This document shows, in pieces, positions 39,804 to 48,603 of a DNA stretch of 64,000 nucleotides (position 1 is the first letter of the stretch; every line of letters begins with the position of its first letter). The notes beneath the pieces were generated by a model, which ran no database searches, was not told the DNA's origin, and worked only from the letters and a program-made list of their open reading frames with translations. A program made the position numbers and the translations under genes. The DNA lies in the NCBI GenBank assembly GCA_964641155.1, contig CAZXJO010000002.1, positions 186,001 through 250,000 on the forward strand. Direction: 5' to 3'. This DNA comes from DTCV01 sp964641155. GTDB taxonomy: Archaea; Thermoproteota; Thermoprotei_A; Sulfolobales; NBVN01.

Positions 39804-41015
39804 ATGTATGGTCAAACGCAAACTACAGTGATCGCATTAATAATCCTAATAATCGTCGCAGGTGTTGGTGGATACTTCGCCGGATCTTCGTCAGCTCCGG
39901 TGAGGACAGTTACCCAAACCATCACGCAGGCTGGGGGTACCACGGCAACTACCGTGACAGTTACTCAGACAGTTACCCAGACGGCCACCCAGGCACCCCC
40001 CGCACAGCAGGTCATAAAGTGGCGTATGCCCACTCACGCGCCGCCCGCTGACCCACTAACCAAGACAGCTCAACACTTCGCCGAACTAGTTAAGAACGCC
40101 TCCAACGGCAGGCTCATAATTGAGGTATACTCTTCCGGCGAGCTATTCCCGGTCGGGCAAACCCTTGATATGGTAGCAAGAGGGGCTGTTGAGATCGCAG
40201 TAACTTACATAGCTTACTGGGTGGCTGAAGACCCTGTCTTCGCGTTATTTAGCAGTAGACCCGGGCCTCTGTCCAAGCCGGATGAAGTTGTGTACTACTT
40301 CAATAACGTGAGGGATATATTGAGTAAGCGTCTCGAAGCCCGCGGCGTGCAGCTCTTAGGCATGTTGAATATCAACCCGCCTGAAACCGTCCTATCAGCT
40401 AAGAAGCCTATCACATCACTTTCAAGCTTCCAGGGCTTCGTGTTGAGGTCCATAGGTCTCTCAGGTCAGTTCTACGCCGAGATCGGTGCGAAGCCCATGA
40501 CTATGTCCGGCTCAGAGCTATATCAAGCGTTGCAGTTGGGCACTATCGACGGTGCTGAGTGGGGTGGTTGGCTTGACAACTACTTCTTAGGTCTTCACGA
40601 AGTTGTCAAATACATACTTGAACCAATACCTGGTTGCTCAATACATGCTGATGCGCATACAGATGGTATACTAATCGTCAACCCCAGCGCATGGAAGTCT
40701 CTACCAGAGGACCTCAGGCAGGTAGTGCTAACCTCATTAAAAGCGGCTTTCTCAGACTCGATAATGATTGACTATTACGCAAACATGTTGGCTAGGCAGG
40801 AATTCGTCAAGCGGGGAATAGTCATCAACCAGATACCTAAAGAGGACTGCGCGAAGGTTATGGAGATAGGGGTTAAATTGATAGTTGAGCAGGCTAAGAA
40901 GAGTTCTGATGCAGCTGAGTACGCTAGAAGGCTCGTGAAGGTGTATGGCGACTTAGGGTATAGTGATTGGTCATCTGCTTTGGCGAAAGCGCTGAAAAGT
41001 GAGGGATTGATGTAA
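39804..41015 (+). CDS. dctP: TRAP transporter substrate-binding protein (DctP family)
   Basis: A 403-residue extracytoplasmic binding protein. Residues 8-28 (VIALIILIIVAGVGGYFAG) form an N-terminal anchor helix, followed by a Thr/Gln/Ala-rich linker (35-70) typical of archaeal binding proteins. The mature part starts VIKWRMPTHAPP. The DctP core has GRLIIEVYSSGELFPVGQTL, GAVEIAVTYIAYW, GFVLRSIG with the substrate-binding arginine near 213, and QALQLGTIDGAEWGGWLDN. These match TRAP receptors for organic acids, including the group with large tryptophan-lined pockets. The ligand is not determinable. The stop overlaps the DctQ start (TAATG). Confidence 0.9.
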   Translation: MYGQTQTTVIALIILIIVAGVGGYFAGSSSAPVRTVTQTITQAGGTTATTVTVTQTVTQTATQAPPAQQVIKWRMPTHAPPADPLTKTAQHFAELVKNASNGRLIIEVYSSGELFPVGQTLDMVARGAVEIAVTYIAYWVAEDPVFALFSSRPGPLSKPDEVVYYFNNVRDILSKRLEARGVQLLGMLNINPPETVLSAKKPITSLSSFQGFVLRSIGLSGQFYAEIGAKPMTMSGSELYQALQLGTIDGAEWGGWLDNYFLGLHEVVKYILEPIPGCSIHADAHTDGILIVNPSAWKSLPEDLRQVVLTSLKAAFSDSIMIDYYANMLARQEFVKRGIVINQIPKEDCAKVMEIGVKLIVEQAKKSSDAAEYARRLVKVYGDLGYSDWSSALAKALKSEGLM

Positions 41016-41512
41016 TGATTAAGAAAGCATGTGTGAAATTAATTGATTTTTTATCCATTCTCACAATCTTGGATGTGTTCGCCGTAGTTATCTACGTTTT
41101 TTCAAGGTACTTCTTCAAGGAGCCCTTAATGCCTGCGTTCGCCCTGTCGACATGGCTCTTCGGTATTTTATTCCTACTTGGCTATGGTTATACGGCCGAG
41201 ATGAAGGGGCACATAAGCGTTGACTTGCTGTACAGGCGTTTAAGGAATAAGATAAGGTACGTGATCAACGTTGTGAACGGTGTAATAATCATAGTATCGT
41301 TGGCGATTATAGTACCTACCGCGTATTCTCTCGCTATGAGGTCTTACATTATTGGGGAGCGTGACTCTACGCTACCTCTGTTCTCACCATATATATGGTG
41401 GTATAAGTGGATCTTCCTTATCTCAATACTCTTAGCGATCCTCTACCATATCGAGGAAATGATACACTTATTAAGGAAGAGGAATTTAGAAGTGCTTAGT
41501 GCGAGTGCTTAG
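41015..41512 (+). CDS. dctQ: TRAP transporter small membrane subunit (DctQ family)
   Basis: A 165-residue protein with four transmembrane helices (about residues 10-30, 42-62, 85-108 and 125-148). GYTAEMKGHISVDLLYRRL between helices 2 and 3 is the standard DctQ signature, with the HxxVDLL core. It bridges the receptor and the large DctM channel. Its ATG overlaps the DctP stop by one base, and DctM follows 15 bases after. Confidence 0.88.
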   Translation: MIKKACVKLIDFLSILTILDVFAVVIYVFSRYFFKEPLMPAFALSTWLFGILFLLGYGYTAEMKGHISVDLLYRRLRNKIRYVINVVNGVIIIVSLAIIVPTAYSLAMRSYIIGERDSTLPLFSPYIWWYKWIFLISILLAILYHIEEMIHLLRKRNLEVLSASA

Positions 41513-41527
41513 TGCGTAGGTGATTAG

Positions 41528-42838
41528 ATGGACGTACCAATATCGATGTTCATGTTCCCGATGCTCGCAGTGTTGTTGATAATGAATCTGCCAGTAGCGT
41601 TTGCGTTACTTGCGACTAGCGTCACCTTCGCATTAATTTTGTGGGGATGGTTCGGCTTAGACATCATCTTCAATGCTTTTTGGAACGTCATGAATAACTT
41701 CGCGTTAACGTCACTGATTCCCTTCGTGTTCATGGCTGCCCTCCTACAGGAATGCGGGATAGTTGAAGACATGTATAAGGCTTTAAACATATGGATTGGC
41801 AAGTACAGAGGTTCACTGTTGGTAATTTCCCTTCTGCTGGGATACGCCATTGGGGCTATGTCAGGGGTTGTCGCAGCTGGGGTCGTGACCCTGGGTCTTT
41901 TAATTTACCCAATGATGAGGAAGTACGGCTACCCATCACTGATCTCACTGTCGACAATAATTTTCGCAGGTTCACTACCACAAATCGTGCCACCAAGTCT
42001 CAACATGATTATATACGGCGTTACGACTGGTGTATCCATAGGTAAGTTATTTGCTGGGGGTATAGCTGTAGGTGCGTTGATGACCTTAATCTACATGATA
42101 TACGCGCTTGTATGGACTTTCCTAAATAGGAGCAGGATACAGGTGATCCCTGTGGAGAGCATCCCGTTGAAGGAGAAGATACTTGTCCTAAGGTACTTCG
42201 TAGGACCCATACTAATAATCTTCAGTGCCTTAGGTACGATATTCGCGGGTGTGGCAACGCCTACAGAGGCTGCTGGTATGGCAGCATTTGTAACGCTGTT
42301 ATATACGATAGTGCTCAAACGGCTAAACCTAAGTAGGCTTAAGAAGTCATTAGCCTTCACCGTGAAGGTAGTAGTTATGGTTGAATGGATAGTCGCCAGT
42401 GCTTACGCGTTCACAGCGATATTCACCGGAGGTGGTGGCAGAGCGTATCTAACCAACGTTATGTTATCTTTGCCCAACGCTGACGTAACCGTCCTCGTAC
42501 TCTCAATGAGTCTGGTAGCGTTCTTAGGTTGCTTCTTAGATACGGCAGCTATAATCACGATCATCGCCCCATTAATGGATCCGGTCATAAGGCTCCTAGG
42601 ATATAACCCAACGTGGTATGGAATACTCTTCAACACAGTGCTCTTAACAGGGTTCCTCACACCCCCTGTAGGATTAGCGCTATACTACATCAAAGGAATG
42701 TATCCGGACATACCATGGGAAGACATAATGAAGTCATCGATACCTGGAGTGCTCGCAGTCCTAGCAACTGCAGTAATTAGTGTTATATTCCCTGAGATAC
42801 CTTTATCGATAGTTAGGATACTCACCGGAAGCGCATAA
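41528..42838 (+). CDS. dctM: TRAP transporter large membrane subunit (DctM family)
   Basis: A 436-residue polytopic channel subunit with about 12 helices and two re-entrant hairpins. MNLPVAFALLATS, PFVFMAALLQECGI, GAMSGVVAAGVVTLGLLIYPMM, GSLPQIVPPSLNMIIYG (first hairpin motif) and ATPTEAAGMAAFVTLL are classic DctM motifs; the second hairpin includes FTGGGGRAYL and LTPPVGLALYYIKG. With DctP and DctQ it would import an organic acid using a Na+ or H+ gradient. It ends the three-gene operon. Confidence 0.92.
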   Translation: MDVPISMFMFPMLAVLLIMNLPVAFALLATSVTFALILWGWFGLDIIFNAFWNVMNNFALTSLIPFVFMAALLQECGIVEDMYKALNIWIGKYRGSLLVISLLLGYAIGAMSGVVAAGVVTLGLLIYPMMRKYGYPSLISLSTIIFAGSLPQIVPPSLNMIIYGVTTGVSIGKLFAGGIAVGALMTLIYMIYALVWTFLNRSRIQVIPVESIPLKEKILVLRYFVGPILIIFSALGTIFAGVATPTEAAGMAAFVTLLYTIVLKRLNLSRLKKSLAFTVKVVVMVEWIVASAYAFTAIFTGGGGRAYLTNVMLSLPNADVTVLVLSMSLVAFLGCFLDTAAIITIIAPLMDPVIRLLGYNPTWYGILFNTVLLTGFLTPPVGLALYYIKGMYPDIPWEDIMKSSIPGVLAVLATAVISVIFPEIPLSIVRILTGSA

Positions 42839-42865
42839 AGTGAATCAATAAGTTCTTACTACAGA

Positions 42866-42871
42866 TTTTTT
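42866..42871 (+). terminator. T6 tract after dctM
   Basis: Six consecutive Ts lie 27 bases after the dctM stop with no other gene until the tRNA on the other strand. It is a plausible archaeal T-tract terminator. Confidence 0.4.
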
Positions 42872-43063
42872 CCCCTGCCCAAGACTTAAAGGACACAGTA
42901 CCAAAGCTTGAAGTACTCTCAACTAGCTAACGCCAACTAGCTTAGGAGAACGTAATGCATTTCATACCGACTAACGTCTGCAACGTATTAAACGTCACTC
43001 AGATGAAGGTGTGGGTATTTGCCTGGTGCGTCATGCGACACGGGTGTAGAACTTAGCGGGATT

Positions 43064-43139
<76 letters not shown>

Positions 43140-43163
43140 TCTACACTAAGTTTGTGTGCCACA

Positions 43164-43174
43164 AATTTTAAGGA
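43164..43174 (-). promoter_or_regulatory. TATA box of the tRNA-Thr gene
   Basis: On the minus strand CTTAAAATTT stands about 25-30 bases before the mature 5' end of the tRNA. It overlaps the last codons of the DUF72 gene. Confidence 0.5.
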
Positions 43175-43977
43175 TTTGCGGTTCGGATATTTTTAAATCT
43201 TATTGCGTCTTGGGTCATGTGGACGTTGTTGAACATTACATAAACCGCCTCGCTCATCGTTTCGTATTTCTTGACAATCGTGTTAAGTGCTTGAAGGTCT
43301 TCGTCACTGTACCTATATCTGTAGTTCAACTCGCCGTTGAGTCCATGTAGCCTGAAGTACGCTACGTGTTTATGAGTTACCGGTTCCTGTTTGAGTGGGT
43401 CGACGACATGGATCACGTTCTTAAATCTTCCTAGAACTTCAGCTATCCTCTCCCTATGTAGTGACCAGTTCCCCCTAGGTTCCCAACCAATTGCGAATTG
43501 TGAGGCACTAGCTGCGGTGAAGAAGTCTACGACGTTCTTGAAGTTCTCTTCATTGTAGTTGAACGAAGGAGGTGTCTGTACGATGATGACCTTAGCGTCC
43601 AACGCTTTAGCTCCCTCCACTACCAATTCCCATGCCTTTAAGACCTCCTTAGTAGGTCTCAGGAAGCCGTAGAGGTCCTTCAGGGATGGGTCTAGCCTTA
43701 CCTTACTCCTCCTCCATGAGGGGGAGTCTAGTGGGTGGGTTATTGCCTGCCAACACTTCATGGTGAATGCGAAGTCCGGCGGTGCTTCAGTCCTCAACTT
43801 CCTCAACCTCTCAGTGTTGGGAGGGTCGTAAAACGTTTCCTGGAGCTCGACAACGTTGAAGGTCTTGAAGTACTTGCTTCTAGACATTGCGAACCCGCAG
43901 CAACCTATGTAAATCAACCCACGACCCTGGTGGTTACCGTTCTGATCTTGCTTGACTTTCATCCCTTCCCTCCCCAT
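43168..43977 (-). CDS. DUF72/YecE-family protein
   Basis: A 269-residue TIM-barrel-like protein of the DUF72 family. It shows the usual order: IGCCGFAMSRSKYFKTF with the early strand, VVELQETFYDPPNTERLRKL (N-Y/F-T-F-Y-like strand), DFAFTMKCWQAITH, VIIVQTPPSF and a late HVAYFRLHGLNG followed by YRYSDEDLQAL and YVMFNNVHM. These are the family landmarks. The biochemical role of DUF72 is not established. Start is ATG with AGGGATGGG-like sequence nearby. The first about 20 residues are polar and may be extra. Confidence 0.88.
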   Translation of the reverse strand: MGREGMKVKQDQNGNHQGRGLIYIGCCGFAMSRSKYFKTFNVVELQETFYDPPNTERLRKLRTEAPPDFAFTMKCWQAITHPLDSPSWRRSKVRLDPSLKDLYGFLRPTKEVLKAWELVVEGAKALDAKVIIVQTPPSFNYNEENFKNVVDFFTAASASQFAIGWEPRGNWSLHRERIAEVLGRFKNVIHVVDPLKQEPVTHKHVAYFRLHGLNGELNYRYRYSDEDLQALNTIVKKYETMSEAVYVMFNNVHMTQDAIRFKNIRTANP

Positions 43978-44160
43978 CTCACGGGGGATCTTCGCCTTGA
44001 ACGGGTGAAGCTCACATCAATCCGGTACCCACCCACACCCATTCGGGCTTAACCCCCACATATCAGGCGTAGGTCTAAGGCACCTCCAAGAGCAAACACC
44101 ATCACGACAGTAAATAAGCTTTACGCCGCACAGAAAACAGCTTCATAACTCCATCAGAAT

Positions 44161-44182
44161 TTATTAGTTTAACGTCTAATAA
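44161..44182 (+). promoter_or_regulatory. Inverted repeat before the cysteine-synthase-like gene
   Basis: TTATTAG (44161-44167) and its exact complement CTAATAA (44176-44182) are separated by eight bases and end 16 bases before the ATG. The left arm coincides with a TATA-like TTTATTAG, so a bound protein would be expected to affect initiation. Confidence 0.45.
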
Positions 44183-44198
44183 TTCAAGGCTGTCGGAT

Positions 44199-45146
44199 AT
44201 GTTGGTCGATAACATATTGTCGTTAATTGGTAAGACACCTATGGTGGGATTGAGGAAGCTCTCCCCTAGAGGGGTCAACATATACGTGAAGTTGGAGTAT
44301 CTTAACCCCACAGGGAGTCATAAAGATAGGATAGCCCTCTACATGATTAAGGACGCGATCGATAAGGGGCTGCTGAAACCGGGCGGTGGGTTGGTTGAGG
44401 CCTCAAGCGGTAATACAGCGATCTCCATCGCCTGGCTCTCCAGCCTGCTCGGCTTTAAAGCTACGTTAGTGGTTAACGAGAACGTTTCGCCGAATAAGTT
44501 GAACGTTATTAAGGTATTAGGCGGTGACGTAGTTTTAACACCTTACGTCCCCGCGGAACACCCCCAAAGCAAGTATAGCGTAGCTAAGAAGATTTCGGAG
44601 GAGTTAAAGATACCTTACATGAATCAGATGGGTAATGAAGCCAACGTTAGGGCGCATTACGAGACCACAGGTCCTGAGATCTTCGAAGACCTTAAGGGGG
44701 AGGTGGACTACTTCGTGATGGGGATCGGTACCTGCGGCACGTTAGCAGGCGTTGGAAAGTATTTGAAGGAGAGGTTGGGTGGGAGGGTTAAGGTAGTTGG
44801 GGTAGTTCCTAAAGGCTCTAAAGTCAAGTATGGCAAGAGCTGTGGAGACAGTGACTACATAGAGGGCCTCGTCAGTGAGTACATCCCTGAAATATTCTCG
44901 AGGTACCACAACCTCATAGACTCAATCATTGAGGTAAGTTATGAAGACGCTGCCAAGACAGTATTCGAGGCCGCTAGGCATGAAGGAATACTAGGGGGTC
45001 CTTCAACAGGTGCGAACATCTACGCATCAATTAAGGTTGGGGAGGAGCTAAGTAGTCGGGGAGTGAACGCGAACATCGTGACAATAGCTCCTGACAGCAT
45101 ATTTAAGTACCCACAACTGATTAACGAGTTGGCAAGGTACGTGTAG
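44199..45146 (+). CDS. Cysteine synthase-family PLP enzyme
   Basis: A 315-residue fold-type II PLP enzyme. The Schiff-base lysine is in NPTGSHKDRIALYM near residue 43. EASSGNTAISIAW near 68 binds the amino-acid carboxylate, and GIGTCGTLAGVGKYL near 175 corresponds to the phosphate-binding G-x-G-T-x-G-T/x-x-G loop. ILGGPSTGANIYASI near 270 completes the pattern. It probably makes cysteine from O-acetylserine or O-phosphoserine with sulfide, though related beta-substitution reactions are possible. The ATG is downstream of an inverted repeat. The radical SAM gene follows two bases after its stop, suggesting cotranscription. Confidence 0.88.
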   Translation: MLVDNILSLIGKTPMVGLRKLSPRGVNIYVKLEYLNPTGSHKDRIALYMIKDAIDKGLLKPGGGLVEASSGNTAISIAWLSSLLGFKATLVVNENVSPNKLNVIKVLGGDVVLTPYVPAEHPQSKYSVAKKISEELKIPYMNQMGNEANVRAHYETTGPEIFEDLKGEVDYFVMGIGTCGTLAGVGKYLKERLGGRVKVVGVVPKGSKVKYGKSCGDSDYIEGLVSEYIPEIFSRYHNLIDSIIEVSYEDAAKTVFEAARHEGILGGPSTGANIYASIKVGEELSSRGVNANIVTIAPDSIFKYPQLINELARYV

Positions 45147-45148
45147 CG

Positions 45149-46975
45149 TTGAACCAAGCGGACGAATCAGAGCTAATTTTTAATACTCGCATCTTAGAAT
45201 TAGTTGGGGTGGAGAGGACGGCTGAGGGAAGTGGGAGGAGTCTTATAACGCCGTCTAAGTACGACGCTGAGAGGAAGGTCATATTCATAGGCGATAGGGA
45301 GATTCGGGTTGGGTCCAACCTACCCGGATTAATGGAAGGTGAGAAGTTAATTAGGTATACTCAGAGCATATGTCCTTATTGTTACGCGTTGCTCCCAGCA
45401 ATCCTGGTTGAGAGGAATAATAAGGTGTTTATCAGGAAGGTATGTCCGGAGCACGGCGAAATTGAGGAGCTGTATTCGGGGGATGTGGAATTCTTCAAGA
45501 AGTTGGAGAGATGGTACGTTGAGGGCAGGGGTCCTAGGTACGTGTATACCGACCTCTCCGCACCGTGTCCCTACAGCTGTGGTCTATGCCCAATACATAA
45601 GAGCCACACAGCACTGGCCAATATGGTCTTAACGAACAGATGTGATTTGGACTGCTACTACTGCTTTTTCTATGCTGAGAAGGTCGGGTTCGTATATGAG
45701 CCAACCTTAGAGCAGATAGAGTTCATGGTCAGGAACCTACTCAAACAAGGTGTCACAGCAGCTATACAGCTAACAGGTGGGGAACCCTTGATAAGGGAGG
45801 ACATCGTGGAAATCATCAAGCTACTTAAGATCTTAGGAGTGAGGCATGTGCAACTAAACACCAACGGCATCAAGTTCGCACGACTCTACCTTGAAAACCC
45901 CGAAAAGGCCGTAGAGTTCGCTAGGAGCATTAAAGCCGCCGGAGTCAACACTATTTACCTAAGCTTCGACGGTGTAACACCTAAAACAAACCCCAAAAAC
46001 CACTGGGAGATACCGTACATACTGGAGGTCTTCAGGAAGTCCGGGGTCACGAGCGTCGTCCTAGTCCCAGTATTGATTAAGGGCGTAAACGACAACGAGT
46101 TAATGGACATAATAAGGTTCGCAGCCCTGAACATGGATGTTGTGAGGGCTGTTAACTTCCAGCCAGTAAGTCTGACTGGGATGATTAAGAGGGCTGAGAG
46201 GGAGAGGATGAGGATAACGATAGCTGACGCTGTTAAGAAGATTGAGGAGCTGTCCAACGGGTCCATAGGTAGGGATGACTGGTTCACAGTGCCCTCGACC
46301 GTGCCGATATCCGAATTCGCTGAGTCCTTGGAGGGTAGGTTTAAGTTCGAGATGAGTAATCACCCACAATGCGGTGTCGGCACGTACGTATACGTTAAGA
46401 GGGAGGGTGAGCAGGTGACCTTCATACCCATCACTAGAATGATAGACGTTCCAGGATTCCTAGAATACCTGCGGGAGAAGGCTCATGAACTGAGGGAAGG
46501 CGGGAAATTACTGGTTAGTTCTAAGGTGCTCCTAAACCTCATAACCAAGTTCATCAGGTGGGGTGATGTACCCTCAGACATCAAGACGGCGTTGCCTAAG
46601 ATGCTATACGACATATTTACTAAGAGGGACTACTACGCGTTAGGTGTTTGGCACTACAAGTTCTTATTCATAGGTATGATGCACTTCATGGACCTCTACA
46701 ACTACGACGTTCAAAGGGTTATGAGGTGCAACATACATTACTTAATGCCGGACGGCAGGCTAATACCATTCTGCACCTTCAACGTCTTAAACGATGTCTA
46801 CAGGGACTACGTTCAGAAGAAGTACATGTTGAGTGTTGATGAGTGGGTGAGGAAGAGCGGTAAGGAGTTAAGCCTCGAGAAATATAGGAGGAACTTAGAG
46901 CTTATTAAGAAGATGGAAAGCAGCGAACTCTACACTAAGACGTACGGTAGCTTCACCAACGTATCAAGGAATTAA
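45149..46975 (+). CDS. Radical SAM enzyme, tetraether-lipid-synthase (Tes/MJ0619)-like
   Basis: A 608-residue radical SAM protein. An N-terminal cysteine-rich region has ICPYCYALLPAILVER and VCPEHGEIEELY (C75, C78, C99 area), then CPYSCGLCPIHKSH near 140. The radical SAM cluster motif is C165-x3-C169-x2-C172 in TNRCDLDCYYCFF, and LTGGEPLIREDIVEI is the SAM-binding GGEP segment. A C-terminal region with RCNIHYLMPDGRLIPFCTFN holds further cysteines. This architecture, with several extra clusters before the SAM motif, matches the Tes/MJ0619 family, which joins two archaeol lipids into tetraethers. The facing gene is geranylgeranyl reductase, another lipid enzyme. Start is TTG. Confidence 0.72.
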   Translation: MNQADESELIFNTRILELVGVERTAEGSGRSLITPSKYDAERKVIFIGDREIRVGSNLPGLMEGEKLIRYTQSICPYCYALLPAILVERNNKVFIRKVCPEHGEIEELYSGDVEFFKKLERWYVEGRGPRYVYTDLSAPCPYSCGLCPIHKSHTALANMVLTNRCDLDCYYCFFYAEKVGFVYEPTLEQIEFMVRNLLKQGVTAAIQLTGGEPLIREDIVEIIKLLKILGVRHVQLNTNGIKFARLYLENPEKAVEFARSIKAAGVNTIYLSFDGVTPKTNPKNHWEIPYILEVFRKSGVTSVVLVPVLIKGVNDNELMDIIRFAALNMDVVRAVNFQPVSLTGMIKRAERERMRITIADAVKKIEELSNGSIGRDDWFTVPSTVPISEFAESLEGRFKFEMSNHPQCGVGTYVYVKREGEQVTFIPITRMIDVPGFLEYLREKAHELREGGKLLVSSKVLLNLITKFIRWGDVPSDIKTALPKMLYDIFTKRDYYALGVWHYKFLFIGMMHFMDLYNYDVQRVMRCNIHYLMPDGRLIPFCTFNVLNDVYRDYVQKKYMLSVDEWVRKSGKELSLEKYRRNLELIKKMESSELYTKTYGSFTNVSRN

Positions 46976-47177
46976 CCGAGGACCGTAGTAACACACTCAG
47001 CCTAGCCGTGAGGCCGAGCAGATGGGGCCTTTAGTCTGAAGCCTACCACTAGCGGGTTTTTAGACTCTGGACTTATTTCCTAACATGTGAAGAGTTTTCG
47101 GTTCAGGTTGGGACGATTGCGTGTCCCCGTAATGATGTGGTGTGCATCAGCATGTTATTGCTTACCCTAAGGAGTGT

Positions 47178-48521
47178 TCACCTCAGGGCGGCTCTGTAAG
47201 CCTCTAGCATTTTATTTAACTCTGCAATCCATCTTCCAAGTTCGTCAGGGGTTGATGGGTAGTTAAGGTAGTGTTCCTTGATCATGTCCATGTATTTGAC
47301 GACGGTTTTCAGTTTGATCAGGAGTGTAGGCCTCGTTAAGAGCGAAGCTAATTTCAAGATCTTATCAATTACGCTTATCTCGAACTTCCCCCTAAGGGAC
47401 ACCTCATTCAATTCGCTACCGCTTACGAGTCTTTTACTTATGCAGAACTCTAAGTCGTCGTTGCTTAGTTTTTGAAGGAAGTATCTGAACACGTCTAAGG
47501 AGCCTTGCTTGCATCCATACCGTTCCATGAAGCATATGTTAGCTTTCCACAGGTCCTTAGCTAGTGTGCTACCCGCTTCCAACGCGTCTAGGACGGCTTC
47601 GGAGACGCACTTAGCTGATATCATAGATGATCCCTTACCTCCCCCATGAACTGGGTTCACGACGTATGCAGCATCGCCAATCACCGCAACCCCGTTCCAT
47701 ACCAACGACGCTACAGGCCTCCTAGTGGGTACGAGAGCACCTCCAGCTTCGACGACTTTACTATCCTTAAACTCCGTCCGTGAGAGGATGTGTTTGTAAA
47801 GGAGTTGTTTTGGGTGGAGCCCCTTTAAGTCCCCTCTTATACCTAGTCCTACGTTGACGTGGCCCTCGATTAGGCTGTAGGGGAAGAACCACCAATAGCC
47901 TCCGGGAGCTACATCGTTGTTAACGTATATCCTAAGCACTTCGGGTCTCTCAACCTCCTTACTCAGGATCCTGACCTCCCTGTAAGCTATGTTCGCGTCC
48001 TGCAGTTCTAATTCCTCGCTCACGGGCCATGTGTTGGGTAGTGACCTGACAACCGCCCTAGCATTGCCTGAGGCATCAACCACAACTTTCGTCAGTATCT
48101 CCTTGAGACCTCCCGACCATACCTTAGCACCCACCACACACCCATCCTTGATTATGGGTTCCCTGAAGTGAGCCCCTCCTAAGAAATCAACGCCCCTGCT
48201 CAAAGCTTCTGAGAGCAACCTTTGGGAGTACTTGATCCTATGAACCTCGAACCCCTCACCCTCCACGAAGAGTTCGTGTTCCTCACTAGGTGAGTATACG
48301 GAGATACCCTTCACCAACCCTTCCAACTCATCTTTCTCGGGGTAAGGTATCCCTAACTCATCGAAGTGGTGCTTACCCATAGCATCACCGCACGGCTTAT
48401 CCCCAACCCCGTCCCACCCCTTAACATCGATGACTAATGATTTGATGCCTAGCTTACCTAGGAAGTAAGCCATTGAAGCTCCTGCAAATCCGGCGCCCAC
48501 TACGAGCACGTCATAGCTCAT
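47178..48521 (-). CDS. Geranylgeranyl reductase-family flavoprotein
   Basis: A 447-residue FAD enzyme. The N-terminal VLVVGAGFAGASMAYFLG binds FAD. DKPCGDAMGKHHFDELGI has the conserved cysteine-glycine motif, GGYWWFFPYS near residue 235 is the P-x-x-Y-x-W-x-F-P-type substrate motif, and AVIGDAAYVVNPVHGGGKG near 290 is the second FAD motif. It is expected to saturate geranylgeranyl chains of archaeal membrane lipids. It converges with the Tes-like radical SAM gene, and a TTTTATACC box lies upstream. Start is ATG. Confidence 0.9.
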   Translation of the reverse strand: MSYDVLVVGAGFAGASMAYFLGKLGIKSLVIDVKGWDGVGDKPCGDAMGKHHFDELGIPYPEKDELEGLVKGISVYSPSEEHELFVEGEGFEVHRIKYSQRLLSEALSRGVDFLGGAHFREPIIKDGCVVGAKVWSGGLKEILTKVVVDASGNARAVVRSLPNTWPVSEELELQDANIAYREVRILSKEVERPEVLRIYVNNDVAPGGYWWFFPYSLIEGHVNVGLGIRGDLKGLHPKQLLYKHILSRTEFKDSKVVEAGGALVPTRRPVASLVWNGVAVIGDAAYVVNPVHGGGKGSSMISAKCVSEAVLDALEAGSTLAKDLWKANICFMERYGCKQGSLDVFRYFLQKLSNDDLEFCISKRLVSGSELNEVSLRGKFEISVIDKILKLASLLTRPTLLIKLKTVVKYMDMIKEHYLNYPSTPDELGRWIAELNKMLEAYRAALR

Positions 48522-48603
48522 ATGAGGTCCTGTGAAATAACGGGGGCTTAATCTTTTATACCTTGCTGAGTTGTGGATTGTCTCGGGACGAACTTAAATG
48601 AGG

